DNA of 64,000 nt from Prosopocoilus inquinatus. Taxonomy: Eukaryota > Arthropoda > Insecta > Coleoptera > Lucanidae. The stretch lies in NCBI GenBank assembly GCA_036172665.1, contig CM069871.1, positions 1,922,001-1,986,000 of the forward strand. Reading direction: 5' to 3'. The translations under genes and the position numbers were made by a program. Positions 56,601 through 64,000 of this stretch are shown here, piece by piece. The stretch's first letter is position 1. Each line of letters begins with the position of its first letter. The notes under the pieces are model-generated. The model made no database searches, was not told the DNA's origin, and worked only from the letters and a program-made list of their open reading frames with translations.

Positions 56601-58808
56601 TTTTTTAGGTTAAAGTAACTTTCAATTTAAAGTCCTATTATGATAACGGCCGTAGGACTTTAAATTTAAAGTTACTTTAACCTAAAAAGATGTATTTGTT
56701 TCCCTATTCTTAAAGTGATTTTAAATTAAAGCTTCCTTAAAGTCTGATGGTGAAAACGGCCAAAAGGGAGCTTTAATTTAAAGTCGCTCTAAGAATAGGG
56801 AAACAAATGCATCTTTTTAGGTTAAAGTAACTTTAAATTTAAAGTCCTACGGCCGTTTTCATAATAGGACTTTAAATTTAAAGTTACTTTAACCTAAAAA
56901 AAATACGTTTGTTTCCCTATTCTTAAAGTGACTTTAAATTAAAGCTTCCTTAAAGTATGATTATGAAAACGGCCACTATTATGAAATCCGCCCTTAAAAT
57001 TTGATTATGAAAACGGCCGTTATTCATGTATTCGCCGTCCTTTGTAGTGGTGTTATAATAAGAAGTGCGTTGAAATCGGTGAACGACCGGAAGCCATCAA
57101 TGGGGGTTGGGGTGAATGGGGCGAGTTCTCTGCTTGTTCGAGGACGTGCGGTGGTGGTGCGTCGTACGCCCAGAGGGAATGCAACAGCCCACCGCCCAAA
57201 CACAACGGACGCTACTGCCTCGGCGAGCGAAAGAAGGTGAAGATTTGCAATCCGGAGGTAAAGTCAGTCGAGCTAAGGGCGAGTTCCGGGGTGGGATGAG
57301 ATTGTAGACGGAAATGTTCTGTTTAGCCCTGTCCGGAAGGGTCGGCCAGTTTTCGGGCCGTGCAGTGCGCCGAGTTCGACAGTAAACCGTATCAAGATAA
57401 ACTCTACCACTGGCAGCCCTTCTTTAAAGAGGGTATGTTTAAGCTTTCCACTTATCTCGAATAAAATTAGTTCCAACCCTTGGGACCGGGCGGCGCGGCG
57501 CGGCGCTCGAGTGGATGTAGACGCAGTTAGTTTTGTAGAGGCTTTTCAATCCGTTATTGGGAAGTTAGGGGTGCTCCTAATCTGTGTAGTAACAAGTTAC
57601 CAACCACCTTTTTTTTTTTAAAAGTAAATAATTTACATTGCTTTCCCTTTTTTATACTTACCTTGAAGAAAAAAGGGATGATGATGATAAGTAGTTTAAG
57701 TAACTCAGTCACATTTCGAAACAGAAAATGAGGGGTGGAACTAATTAAATATTTTACCTGCAAGTTGTTACTTATTAAGGGGTGTATTCTGTAACTTATT
57801 AACGGGCTGTTAAAATTTGGAGGTCCTTTAAAATTTAAAATACAATACCATGATTGGTTGTTACCGTAGCAATAAAATTTAACAGCCCTTTAATTTAACG
57901 CTCTTGTTACAGAATAGGGCCCTAAGGGGCGTATTTTGTAATTTATTAACGGGCTGTTAAAATTTAGAGGTCTTTTAAAATTTAAAATGCAGTTCCATGA
58001 TTGGTTAATAATTAAATATTTTACCTGCAAGTTGTTACTTATTAAGGGGTGTCTTCTGTAACTTATTAACGGGCTGTTAAAATTTGGAGGTCCTTTAAAA
58101 TTTAAAATGCAATGCCATGATTGGTTGTTACCGTAGCAATAAAATTTAACAGCCCTTTAATTTAACGCTTTTGTTACAGAATAGGACCCTAAGGGGCGTA
58201 TTCTGTAATTTATTAACGGGCTGTTAAAATTTAGAGGTCCTTTAAAATTTAAAATGCAATGCCATGATTGGTTGTTGCCGTAGCAAAAAAAAATTAACAG
58301 CCCTTTAAATTTAACGCTCTTGTTACAGAATAGGGCCCTAAGGGGCGCATTCTGTAACTTATTAACGGGCTGTCAAAATTTAGAGGTTCTTTAAAATTCG
58401 AAATACAGTTCCATGATTGGTTGTTACCTCAGCCCTTTAAATTGAACGCTTTTGATATAGAATAGAGCTCCAAATAGGAGTAGTTTTTTCTTTTTTCTTT
58501 TTAGACGAACCCTGTATTTTATATTGCCTTAACGATGAGAGCGTGTATTCGAAATTGGCACCCCGTGCGAAAGACGGCACGAAATGCAAGCCGGGTAGCA
58601 AGAACATGTGCATCAGTGGGGTTTGCACGGTAGGTTTTCCCTTAATTAGTCGAGAGGCTCTTAGTCCTAATTAGCGGGGCGCTTCAGAAAGTGGGCTGCG
58701 ATAACGAAATTGACTCGAAAGCGGTGGAGGACATCTGCGGAGTGTGCCAGGGGGATGGAACGACGTGCAAGCTCGAGGAGAGGACCTACAACGCCCAACC
58801 GGGACACG
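53241..58808 (+). CDS. ADAMTS: ADAMTS metalloprotease, ten internal exons (5' and 3' ends missing)
   Basis: Secreted zinc endopeptidase of the ADAMTS family, expected to act on extracellular matrix. Exons: 53241-53610, 53672-54037, 54682-54896, 54960-55109, 55892-56038, 56094-56334, 57048-57257, 57327-57432, 58505-58629 and 58688-58808. All have GT-AG introns and matching phases, giving about 683 residues. Domain order: prodomain (exons 1-2), reprolysin-like catalytic domain (late exon 2 to exon 5) with HEIGHVMGCSHD and the Met-turn FHVMSPVV, disintegrin-like (exon 6), TSP1 repeat WGEWGEFSACSRTCGGG (exon 7), cysteine-rich domain (exons 8-10), spacer start. The catalytic Glu, three His and the family Asp are intact. 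The KPY...WQPF...C..YC pattern in the Cys-rich part recalls the ADAMTS16/18 group, but paralogue assignment is tentative. The signal peptide lies in an unseen upstream exon; the spacer and any further TSP1 repeats lie past 64000. Confidence 0.95.
53672..54037 (+). CDS. ADAMTS exon 2: end of prodomain and start of catalytic domain
   Basis: Opens SGYIVLNGRIYFLEPV, directly continuing CDGL of exon 1 across a 61-bp intron. CGTTSNWEGAW includes the conserved prodomain cysteine region. A Ser-rich linker (SSSSPSSKP) leads to AAKR then GLASVHRYLEVLIVADKKF, the catalytic-domain start. The junction AAKR lacks an Arg at P4, so it is a weaker furin site than usual. Ends MNM before donor GTAGGT, phase 0. 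Confidence 0.92.
54038..54681 (+). other. ADAMTS intron 2, with conserved-looking segment
   Basis: A 644-bp intron. The part 54360-54625 is balanced, unique and rich in TAATTA-type cores (GCTGATAATTAAC, CACTAATTGCCGCTTAATTA), unlike the repeats in neighbouring introns; it is a candidate intronic enhancer by appearance only. Open frames on both strands here are non-coding shadows. Confidence 0.4.
54682..54896 (+). CDS. ADAMTS exon 3: catalytic domain
   Basis: Opens VADFFHDSSSGNQMDVVVV, the conserved helix and strand of the catalytic domain, then an acidic EKEEEEIDLV and SFCKWQQTVNP, closing with HHDIAVLLTR (Arg codon split, phase 2) before donor GTAGGT. Confidence 0.93.
54960..55109 (+). CDS. 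ADAMTS exon 4: catalytic domain up to the zinc-binding helix
   Basis: YDLCADQLKSCGLMGLAYVA and ACTSDKPCAINEDGG match the Cys-rich loop that precedes the active site. The exon ends within the zinc motif: HEIGHV (55093-55109, Val split), donor GTAAGT. Intron 3 before it is 63 bp. Confidence 0.95.
55139..55571. repeat. 40-bp minisatellite with higher-order pattern, ADAMTS intron 4
   Basis: About eleven 40-bp units of the form AAGGCCTATACTCGAGTAGA followed by CTTCAAGAAATAAATAGGTC. Variant classes recur in order: the pair of units AAATTAAT-type then AAGAGATTTCAATAAATAAA occurs at 55170-55230 and again at 55330-55390 about 160 bp later, so a four-unit block has been duplicated. A stray degenerate unit lies at 55685-55735. 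Confidence 0.92.
55892..56038 (+). CDS. ADAMTS exon 5: zinc-motif end and Met-turn
   Basis: After acceptor TTTTCAG the first base completes Val, then MGCSHDSEEESGC, completing HExxHxxGxxHD. FHVMSPVV is the Met-turn, followed by WSTCSRTFMTTFF. Ends in phase 2 (GA) at donor GTAGGG. The intron before it is 782 bp and splits the active-site motif. Confidence 0.95.
56094..56334 (+). CDS. ADAMTS exon 6: disintegrin-like domain
   Basis: The first base completes Asp, then NDLGECLNDEPQ ends the catalytic domain. LPGAVYDAQYQCGILFPNS is the disintegrin-like signature, and FCNMLLCNEDGVSC and PADGTKCGDNK follow. Phase 0 end at donor GTACGG. The preceding intron is 55 bp. Confidence 0.95.
56415..56995. 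mobile_element. Array of alternating inverted palindromic elements, ADAMTS intron 6
   Basis: Five units of roughly 110-120 bp in alternating orientation. Each contains GACTTTAAATTTAAAGTTAC, CTTTAACCTAAAAA, TTGTTTCCCTATTCTTAAAG and AAAGCTTCCTTAAAGT, bounded by GGCCGTTTTCATAAT or its complement. Each unit is itself partly palindromic. The whole block can fold repeatedly on itself. Non-autonomous, no coding. Confidence 0.85.
57048..57257 (+). CDS. ADAMTS exon 7: TSP1 repeat
   Basis: After acceptor CTTTGTAG: WCYNKKCVEIGERPEAINGG, then WGEWGEFSACSRTCGGGAS, the thrombospondin type 1 repeat with its Trp pair and CSRTCGGG core, and RYCLGERKKVKICNPE. Phase 0 end at donor GTAAAG. WGEW offers C-mannosylation-type Trp residues (family knowledge). 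Confidence 0.95.
57327..57432 (+). CDS. ADAMTS exon 8: end of TSP1 and start of cysteine-rich domain
   Basis: PCPEGSASFRAVQCAEFDSK closes the TSP1 repeat and opens the Cys-rich domain, then KLYHWQPFFKE. Ends in phase 1 at donor GTATGT. The intron before it is 69 bp. Confidence 0.93.
57740..58470. mobile_element. Array of palindromic TIR elements, ADAMTS intron 8
   Basis: Three full-length and two partial copies of a roughly 145-bp element. Its ends are inverted: GGGGCGTATTCTGTAA with TTATTAACGGGCTGTTAAAA on one side, TTAACAGCCCTTTAATTTAA with TTGTTACAGAATAGGG on the other. Each full copy has CCATGATTGGTTGTTACCGT in the middle. A larger block of about 270 bp, marked by TATTTTACCTGCAAGTTGTT, occurs at 57752 and 58021, so a segment including an element was duplicated in tandem. 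The array ends about 35 bp before exon 9. Confidence 0.85.
58505..58629 (+). CDS. ADAMTS exon 9: cysteine-rich domain
   Basis: Two bases complete Asp, then EPCILYCLNDESVYSKLAPR and DGTKCKPGSKNMCISGVCT, the typical Cys pattern. Phase 0 end at donor GTAGGT. The pyrimidine tract TTTTTTCTTTTTTCTTTTTAG precedes it. Confidence 0.93.
58688..58808 (+). CDS. ADAMTS exon 10: end of cysteine-rich domain and spacer start
   Basis: After a 58-bp intron: KVGCDNEIDSKAVEDICGVC then QGDGTTCK, the conserved end of the Cys-rich domain, then LEERTYNAQPGH entering the spacer. Ends in phase 1 at donor GTAAGT. It is the last exon visible. Confidence 0.93.
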
Positions 58809-59560
58809 GTAAGTGATCACCCTCACCCCCGGATTATTACCGGAATCGTTGTTGATGTTGTCGTCGTCGTCGTCGTCCTCGTCGTCATCATCCTCGTCGT
58901 CGTCATCGTCCTCGTCTTCGCATCGGTCGGGTGCGTCGTTGTTTGTTGTTGTTGTTCGTTAGGGTGACGCGACGCTGATGACGTTAAGACGGCTGGCATC
59001 CGTCGTAATGGAAGCGGGAGTTGAGAAAATTGCTTGTGACTGACGGGGAAGGAGTTGGCACGAACGAAAGTGACAACGTGTGCAAAAAATAATTTCTTTT
59101 CCCGGAGCACGGCGTTATTTAATTGGTCACATTGCTCGAGCGTATGCGTGCTCGGGGGGGAAAAAAAGGAACCGAAAATTGGCAAAGACATATTTAACGT
59201 CGGGAACGGCGATGGAGGAAGGGAAAGTGAACGCTTTACGTTTGCAAAATCAAAATTTCACCGAGGGGGAGGGTTGAAAGCTGGAATTTCTATGTCTTTT
59301 CATATACAGAGTTGTTATAATAAATTGGTTAAAATTTCTTTTAAGAATGACAGTTAAAGAAAAAACCAACAGATGGCGCCAACAAGAACTCACGTGTTCC
59401 TCGCGCAGATTAAATAACTGAAAAGAAATGTGTCAGTGACTTTTTTCACATACGGTGCGAACGAATTGATCGAGGCAACGAATAAAATTTCAAAGGTGGC
59501 AATACTGAAAATATAACTAGTCGCCATCACTTACAGGATTGTTTAATTTCAACAAATTTG
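58809..59560 (+). other. Start of a long ADAMTS intron
   Basis: It opens with a (GTC)n/(GTCGTC)n run at 58856-58920. An open frame at 59055-59357 shows no spacer-domain pattern and no splice signals, so it is not an exon. The intron continues at least to 64000, that is more than 5 kb. Confidence 0.5.
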
Positions 59561-59564
59561 AAAG

Positions 59565-61500
59565 TCTATCCAACCCAACCCAACTCAAGTGAAATCAACT
59601 TAATCAACTTAATTGTATTCAACGGAAGCAAGAAATTATAAATTAATTGATATAAAAAATGTTAAGAATTAAAAGTCAGTTAAAATAGTCGACCCAACCC
59701 AACATAACTGTTGAATGGAAGCAAAAAGAGTTAAAAATGAAAAATCAATTCCAATAAAAAATGTTAAAAATTAAAAATCAGTTAAAATAGTCGACCCAAC
59801 CTAATATAACTATTCAATGGAAGCAAGAAATGTTAAAAATTAAAAATCAATTCACATAAAAAATGTTAAAAATTAAAAATCAGTTAAAATAGTCGACCCA
59901 ACCCAATATAACTATTCAATGGAAGCAAGAAATGTTAAAAATTAAAAATCAATTCACATAAAAAATGTTAAAAGTTAAAAATCAATTCAAATAAAAAATG
60001 TTAAAAATTAAAAATCAGTTAAAATAGTCGACCCAACTCAATATAACTATTCAACGGAAGCAAGAAATGTTAAAAATTAAAAATCAATTCAAATAAAAAG
60101 TGTTAAAAATTAAAAATCAATAAAACGTAAGCCAAACCTCTCAAGGTTAACTCAACCCAAACGGACTCATTATTATTGTTAAGAAAATTGAAGTGCAAGC
60201 TAAACAATTTTGAAAATCAAACTAGCCCAACTCAGCTGAAATCAACTTAACTCTATTCAAAACTGTAGCAAGAAATTATGAAATGATTCAAATAAAAAAT
60301 GTTAAAAATTAAAAATAAACTAAAATTAAAAAAAATTTTAAATTAAAAATGGCTTTAGCCCAATCCATTTATTTCAATATGGTTTCAACCTAATTGAACT
60401 CGTCCTAACTTTACTCAATCCAGGTAAAACATTACAAATTACAGACGTTAAAATAAAAAATTAAATTAAAAAAAAAGAAAAGTTCAAGGGCAACCCAATC
60501 TAACCCACCTGAAATCGACTTAACTGTATTCAACGAAACAAAAAACTATAATATAATTAAAGTAGATAATATTAAAAATTAAATTATGTTAAAATGTGGA
60601 TCAATTAAAATAAAAAAATGTTAAAAATTAAAAATTAATTAAAATAAAAAATGTTGAAAATTAAAAATCCATTAAAATAAAAATGTTAAAAATTAAAAAT
60701 CAATTAAAATAAAAAATGTAAAAAATTAAAAATCAATTAAAATAAAAAATGTTAATAATTAAAAATCTATTAAAATAAAAAATGTTAGAAATTAAAAATC
60801 AATTAAAATACAAAATGTTAATAATTAAAAATCAATTAAAATAAAAAATGTAAGAAATTAAAAATCAATTAAATGTAAGCGTAAAAAACAAAAAAAAGTG
60901 AAGGTGAGAATATTTTTCAGAAATAACTCTAACTAAACATTAATCTAAAACAAATTTCAAGTTCATTCAAATTATAGACATTAAAATAAAAAAAAATTAA
61001 GGTCAATTAAACTCAACCTAACTAATCAACCAAAATAAAAGATTTATATTGATGAAATTTAATGTAAAAAATCTAAAACTTGAGTTCAATCATTGTCAAG
61101 GTAAACCCAACTACCTCAAATGAATTATTCACATAATATTCAACCCAAGCAAAAAATTAAAAATTAAAAAGACATGAATCTAAAAAAAAATTAAAAAAAG
61201 CGAAATAAACTATAAGTATAAATGAAATCTCCGAGGTCAGTCCAACCCAACTGAACTCGACTTAACTCTATTAAACCTGAGCATAAAATTGTAAACACAG
61301 TAAAAATTTTGAAATGTAAAAATTAAATTCAAAACATATTTTAAGAACAATTCAATCCAACTGAACTCAACCTAACTCTATTCAACTGAAGTAATAATTG
61401 AAAGTGTAGAAGTAAAAATGTGGAAAAAAATAAAGCTAAGCAAACACAAGTCCATTCAATCTCAAGGTTAACCCGATTGAATTTAACCTAACATTGCCTA
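59565..61500. repeat. A/T-rich satellite-like field in the ADAMTS intron
   Basis: Built from the short phrase TGTTAAAAATTAAAAATCAA (about 33-bp unit with AATTAAAATAAAAAA), mixed with a longer module of about 120 bp that adds GTCGACCCAACCCAATATAA and CAATGGAAGCAAGAA. CCAACCCAACTGAACTC phrases recur throughout. No coding sequence and no splice acceptor with spacer-like coding are seen. Confidence 0.8.
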
Positions 61501-62690
61501 ACTTAAAGTAACATTTTTTACTTTACTTTTTTTATTTATTTAAAATTTTAAATTAAAAAAATTCCAAATAAAAGAAATGAATCAAAAACTGAAAAGAAAA
61601 TTATGTCAACCCAAGTTGAGTAATAGATGAAAATCATAACAAAAAATTATTTATTTTTTTACAAAAAAAAAAAGAAACTCCTAGTCGATGAGCTGTCCAA
61701 ATGGCGTGAAGTGCTTTTCTGTTAGGGTGGGAGTTCTGCGGCCTTGTACAAGCGAGAGAACTAAAAGCTAAAAGAGAAAGAGATGCAAAGAATTTTAGGG
61801 AGCTAACTTGCAAACCTGCTTACAATTATTATCTTCACTTGCGTAATCAAAAATGAAATGAAAAAAATAAAAAATCGTCTTCAAATTATAAGCATGAACA
61901 GTGAATAAGCAAAACGTCAACCATTTAGAATTGATTTATGTATAGTTTGCATGCTGGTTAATAACAATAATAATAATAAAATTGTTCTTTCGACCAAATT
62001 AAAATAATAATAATAATAATACCAGATAAAGTCGAAGTGGAAACGGTATTTACTTATTTATTTTATTTATATATACTAACGTATAGAGTCATAAATGTTT
62101 GACTCGTTTATAAGAAACTTAATATGCGCAGAAGTACTTTCAAATTTAGCCACTAAATTATATTTAATCTTTTGCAAAGTATAACATATATAGTAATTAA
62201 GTAAAATAACCATAAAAAGTAACGGTCCGGATGTGGGTAGTTATTATTAGTTAGTTACAAAGTACAGCGTGCGTAAACATAAATATGGGAGTTTTCTGCT
62301 ACAACTAACTTCATTATTGCAGTAAATAAATTGATATGTAATTAGTGTGAGAAAACACACCTTTCAAATAATTTAGATTTAATAGCATGGGCGCCAGTGC
62401 AAGACGCGGTTTTATTTTATAAACGGAATGTAACGAACGGTTAATTAATTTCATCTAGTTCAAAATATGAATTACGATTATGGTTTGCATTCCGTGCAAT
62501 TTAATCAAATTTAAAAATTAATGTGTTAAGAAATAAACAGCAAACAGGGAATTTATTTATTTATTTTTTTCTTCAGAGCCGACATTGTTATTATATATAC
62601 GGCCGACTCCAGATGTTGATGCTCGAAGGCTTTTTATAATCCATAAGTACACAATTTTAAAGAAATTCGATGATAAAAACAGTGGAAGAT
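61500..62690. other. A/T-rich unique stretch in the intron
   Basis: I see no gene here. (AAT)n runs lie at 61960-61980 and 62003-62020. A short minus-strand frame at 62557-62754 is Phe-rich. The sequence is otherwise unremarkable. Confidence 0.4.
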
Positions 62691-64000
62691 TGAAACAAAA
62701 CAAAAAATGGTGAAAATTAAATACTTTAAAAATGAAAAAAAAAATTAAAATCATAAAGAAATTAATTTTAAAGAAATTCGATGATAAAAACAGTAGAGGA
62801 TTGAAACAAAAACTGGTAAAAAAATAAATATTTAAAAAATGAAAAAATAAAAATTATAAAGAGATTAAACATAACAATTTAATTTCGAGGTTCATCCAAA
62901 ATAACTGAACTGATCCTAAGTGAAGTTAATCCAAGAAAAGAATTCTACAATCCGTAAAAGAATGTAAGAAATTATTAAAAATCGAAGCAAAACATTAAAA
63001 ATTAAAAATTTTAATGAAATTCGAAAGCACGAGATTTAAACGAGAAATTAAAAAAATTAAATTAAATTAAATTATTATTATTATTATTATTATTAAATTA
63101 TTATTAAATTAAATTCAAGGTCAACCTTACTAAACTAAAGCCAGATGAACCTGACTCCCTTTAAACACAAAAATTCGAAACATTAAAAACGTTTTAGGCC
63201 AAACCAATCCAACTAAACGTCTTAGAGCAGACCAATCCAACTAAACTCAACCTAGGTGAATCCAACCCGAGAGAAAAAGAAAAATAAGAAAAAGTAAGAA
63301 ATTATGAAAAATCGAAACAAAATGTTAAAAATTAAAAATCTTAATGAAGTTCGTAAAAACTGCACAAGATTGAAACGAGAAATTTAAAAAATTAAAAACA
63401 AAATAAAACGATAGGAAATTTAGACGCAATCATTTTAAAAATCATAAAATATTTCAAGGTCTCAACCTTACTAAACTAAAGCCAGATGAACCTGACTCCT
63501 TTTAACCAAAAAAAATTGGAAAATTAAAAACGTTTTAGGACAAACCAATCCAACTAAACGTTTTAGGGCAAACCAATCCAACTAAACTGAACCTAGGCGA
63601 ATCCAATCCGAGACAGGAATTTCACAAAAAAGAATAAGAAAAAGTAAGAAATTATGAAAAATCGAAACAAAATGTCAAAAATTAAAAATCTTAATGAAAT
63701 TCGAAGAAACTGTACGAGATTTAAACGAGAAATTTTAGAAATTAAAAATAAAATGAAGCGACAGGAAATTTAGACGCAATCATTTTAAAAATCATAAAAT
63801 ATTTCAAGGTCTCAACCTCACTAAACTAAAGCCCCTTTTAAACAAAAAAAATTGCAAAATTAAAAACGTTTTAGGGCAAACTAATCCAACTAAACGTTTT
63901 AGGGCAAACCAATCCAACTAAACTGAACCTAGGCGAATCCAACCCGAGAGAGGAATTTCACAAAAAAGAATAAGAAAAAGTAAGAAATTCTGAAAAATCG
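62690..64000. repeat. Longer-period A/T-rich tandem repeat reaching the window edge
   Basis: Units of about 300-350 bp marked by CTAAACTAAAGCC, AAACCAATCCAACTAAAC, GAACCTAGGCGAATCCAA and AAAAAGTAAGAAATTATGAA near 63130-63300, 63475-63660 and 63825-63990. A direct repeat of AAAGAAATTCGATGATAAAA occurs at 62658 and 62771. The array is cut by the right edge. Confidence 0.8.

Noticed and set aside
59055..59357. 100-codon frame after exon 10 as the next ADAMTS exon
   Set aside because: No acceptor in the required phase and no spacer-domain pattern (no Cys-poor beta-rich motif of the family).

Overview
This is a eukaryotic, insect-like genomic window: A/T-rich, intron-bearing and dominated by repeats. 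The organism call rests on short introns of 55-69 bp with GT-AG ends, on an ADAMTS protease gene, and on dense small foldback elements and satellite-like arrays. I cannot name the order or species. Nothing looks bacterial or viral, and I see no tRNA, rRNA or CRISPR array.

Two genes are well supported. On the minus strand, 20361-21228 is the last coding exon of a C2H2 zinc-finger protein: ten tandem fingers, one of which has lost its second zinc-binding histidine. On the plus strand, ten exons between 53241 and 58808 encode about 683 residues of a secreted ADAMTS metalloprotease: prodomain, catalytic domain with a complete zinc-binding motif, disintegrin-like domain, thrombospondin type 1 repeat, cysteine-rich domain and the start of the spacer. 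Its signal-peptide exon lies upstream, unrecognised, and its 3' exons lie beyond the right edge. Weaker coding candidates are a possible start-codon exon pair with a TACTAAC branch point at 41425-41520, an unidentified terminal exon at 30801-30995, and an orphan ORF at 46147-46701.

Layout. 1-8.8 kb: T-rich repeat, purine-rich and 110-bp minisatellites, no gene. 8.8-14.3 kb: a 932-bp near-perfect palindrome and a collinear duplication (9.8-10.7 against 13.3-14.3 kb). 14.3-19.7 kb: T-rich and A/T-rich degenerate tandem arrays. 19.7-23.4 kb: zinc-finger exon in less repetitive DNA. 23.4-30.1 kb: a 204-bp array, 620-bp inverted arms and a 600/306-bp array. 30-36 kb: a TA-flanked foldback element and a 1.8-kb element with terminal inverted repeats around a 300-bp satellite. 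36-45 kb: mostly unique DNA holding a 313-bp array and its inverted fragment. 45-53 kb: heat-shock-element-like hairpins, a pair of RFX X-box motifs, an array whose sense frame repeatedly reads as a Walker A motif, and a 0.78-kb duplication of T-rich DNA. 53-64 kb: the ADAMTS gene, whose longer introns hold a 40-bp minisatellite and two arrays of palindromic elements, and whose last visible intron is an A/T-rich satellite-like field.

No operon-like or defence-like system is visible. The most distinctive theme is that several unrelated repeat families share one architecture: inverted ends or inverted partner copies plus an internal 200-430-bp tandem array. This looks like a family-rich landscape of satellite-carrying non-autonomous DNA transposons, but I see no transposase.
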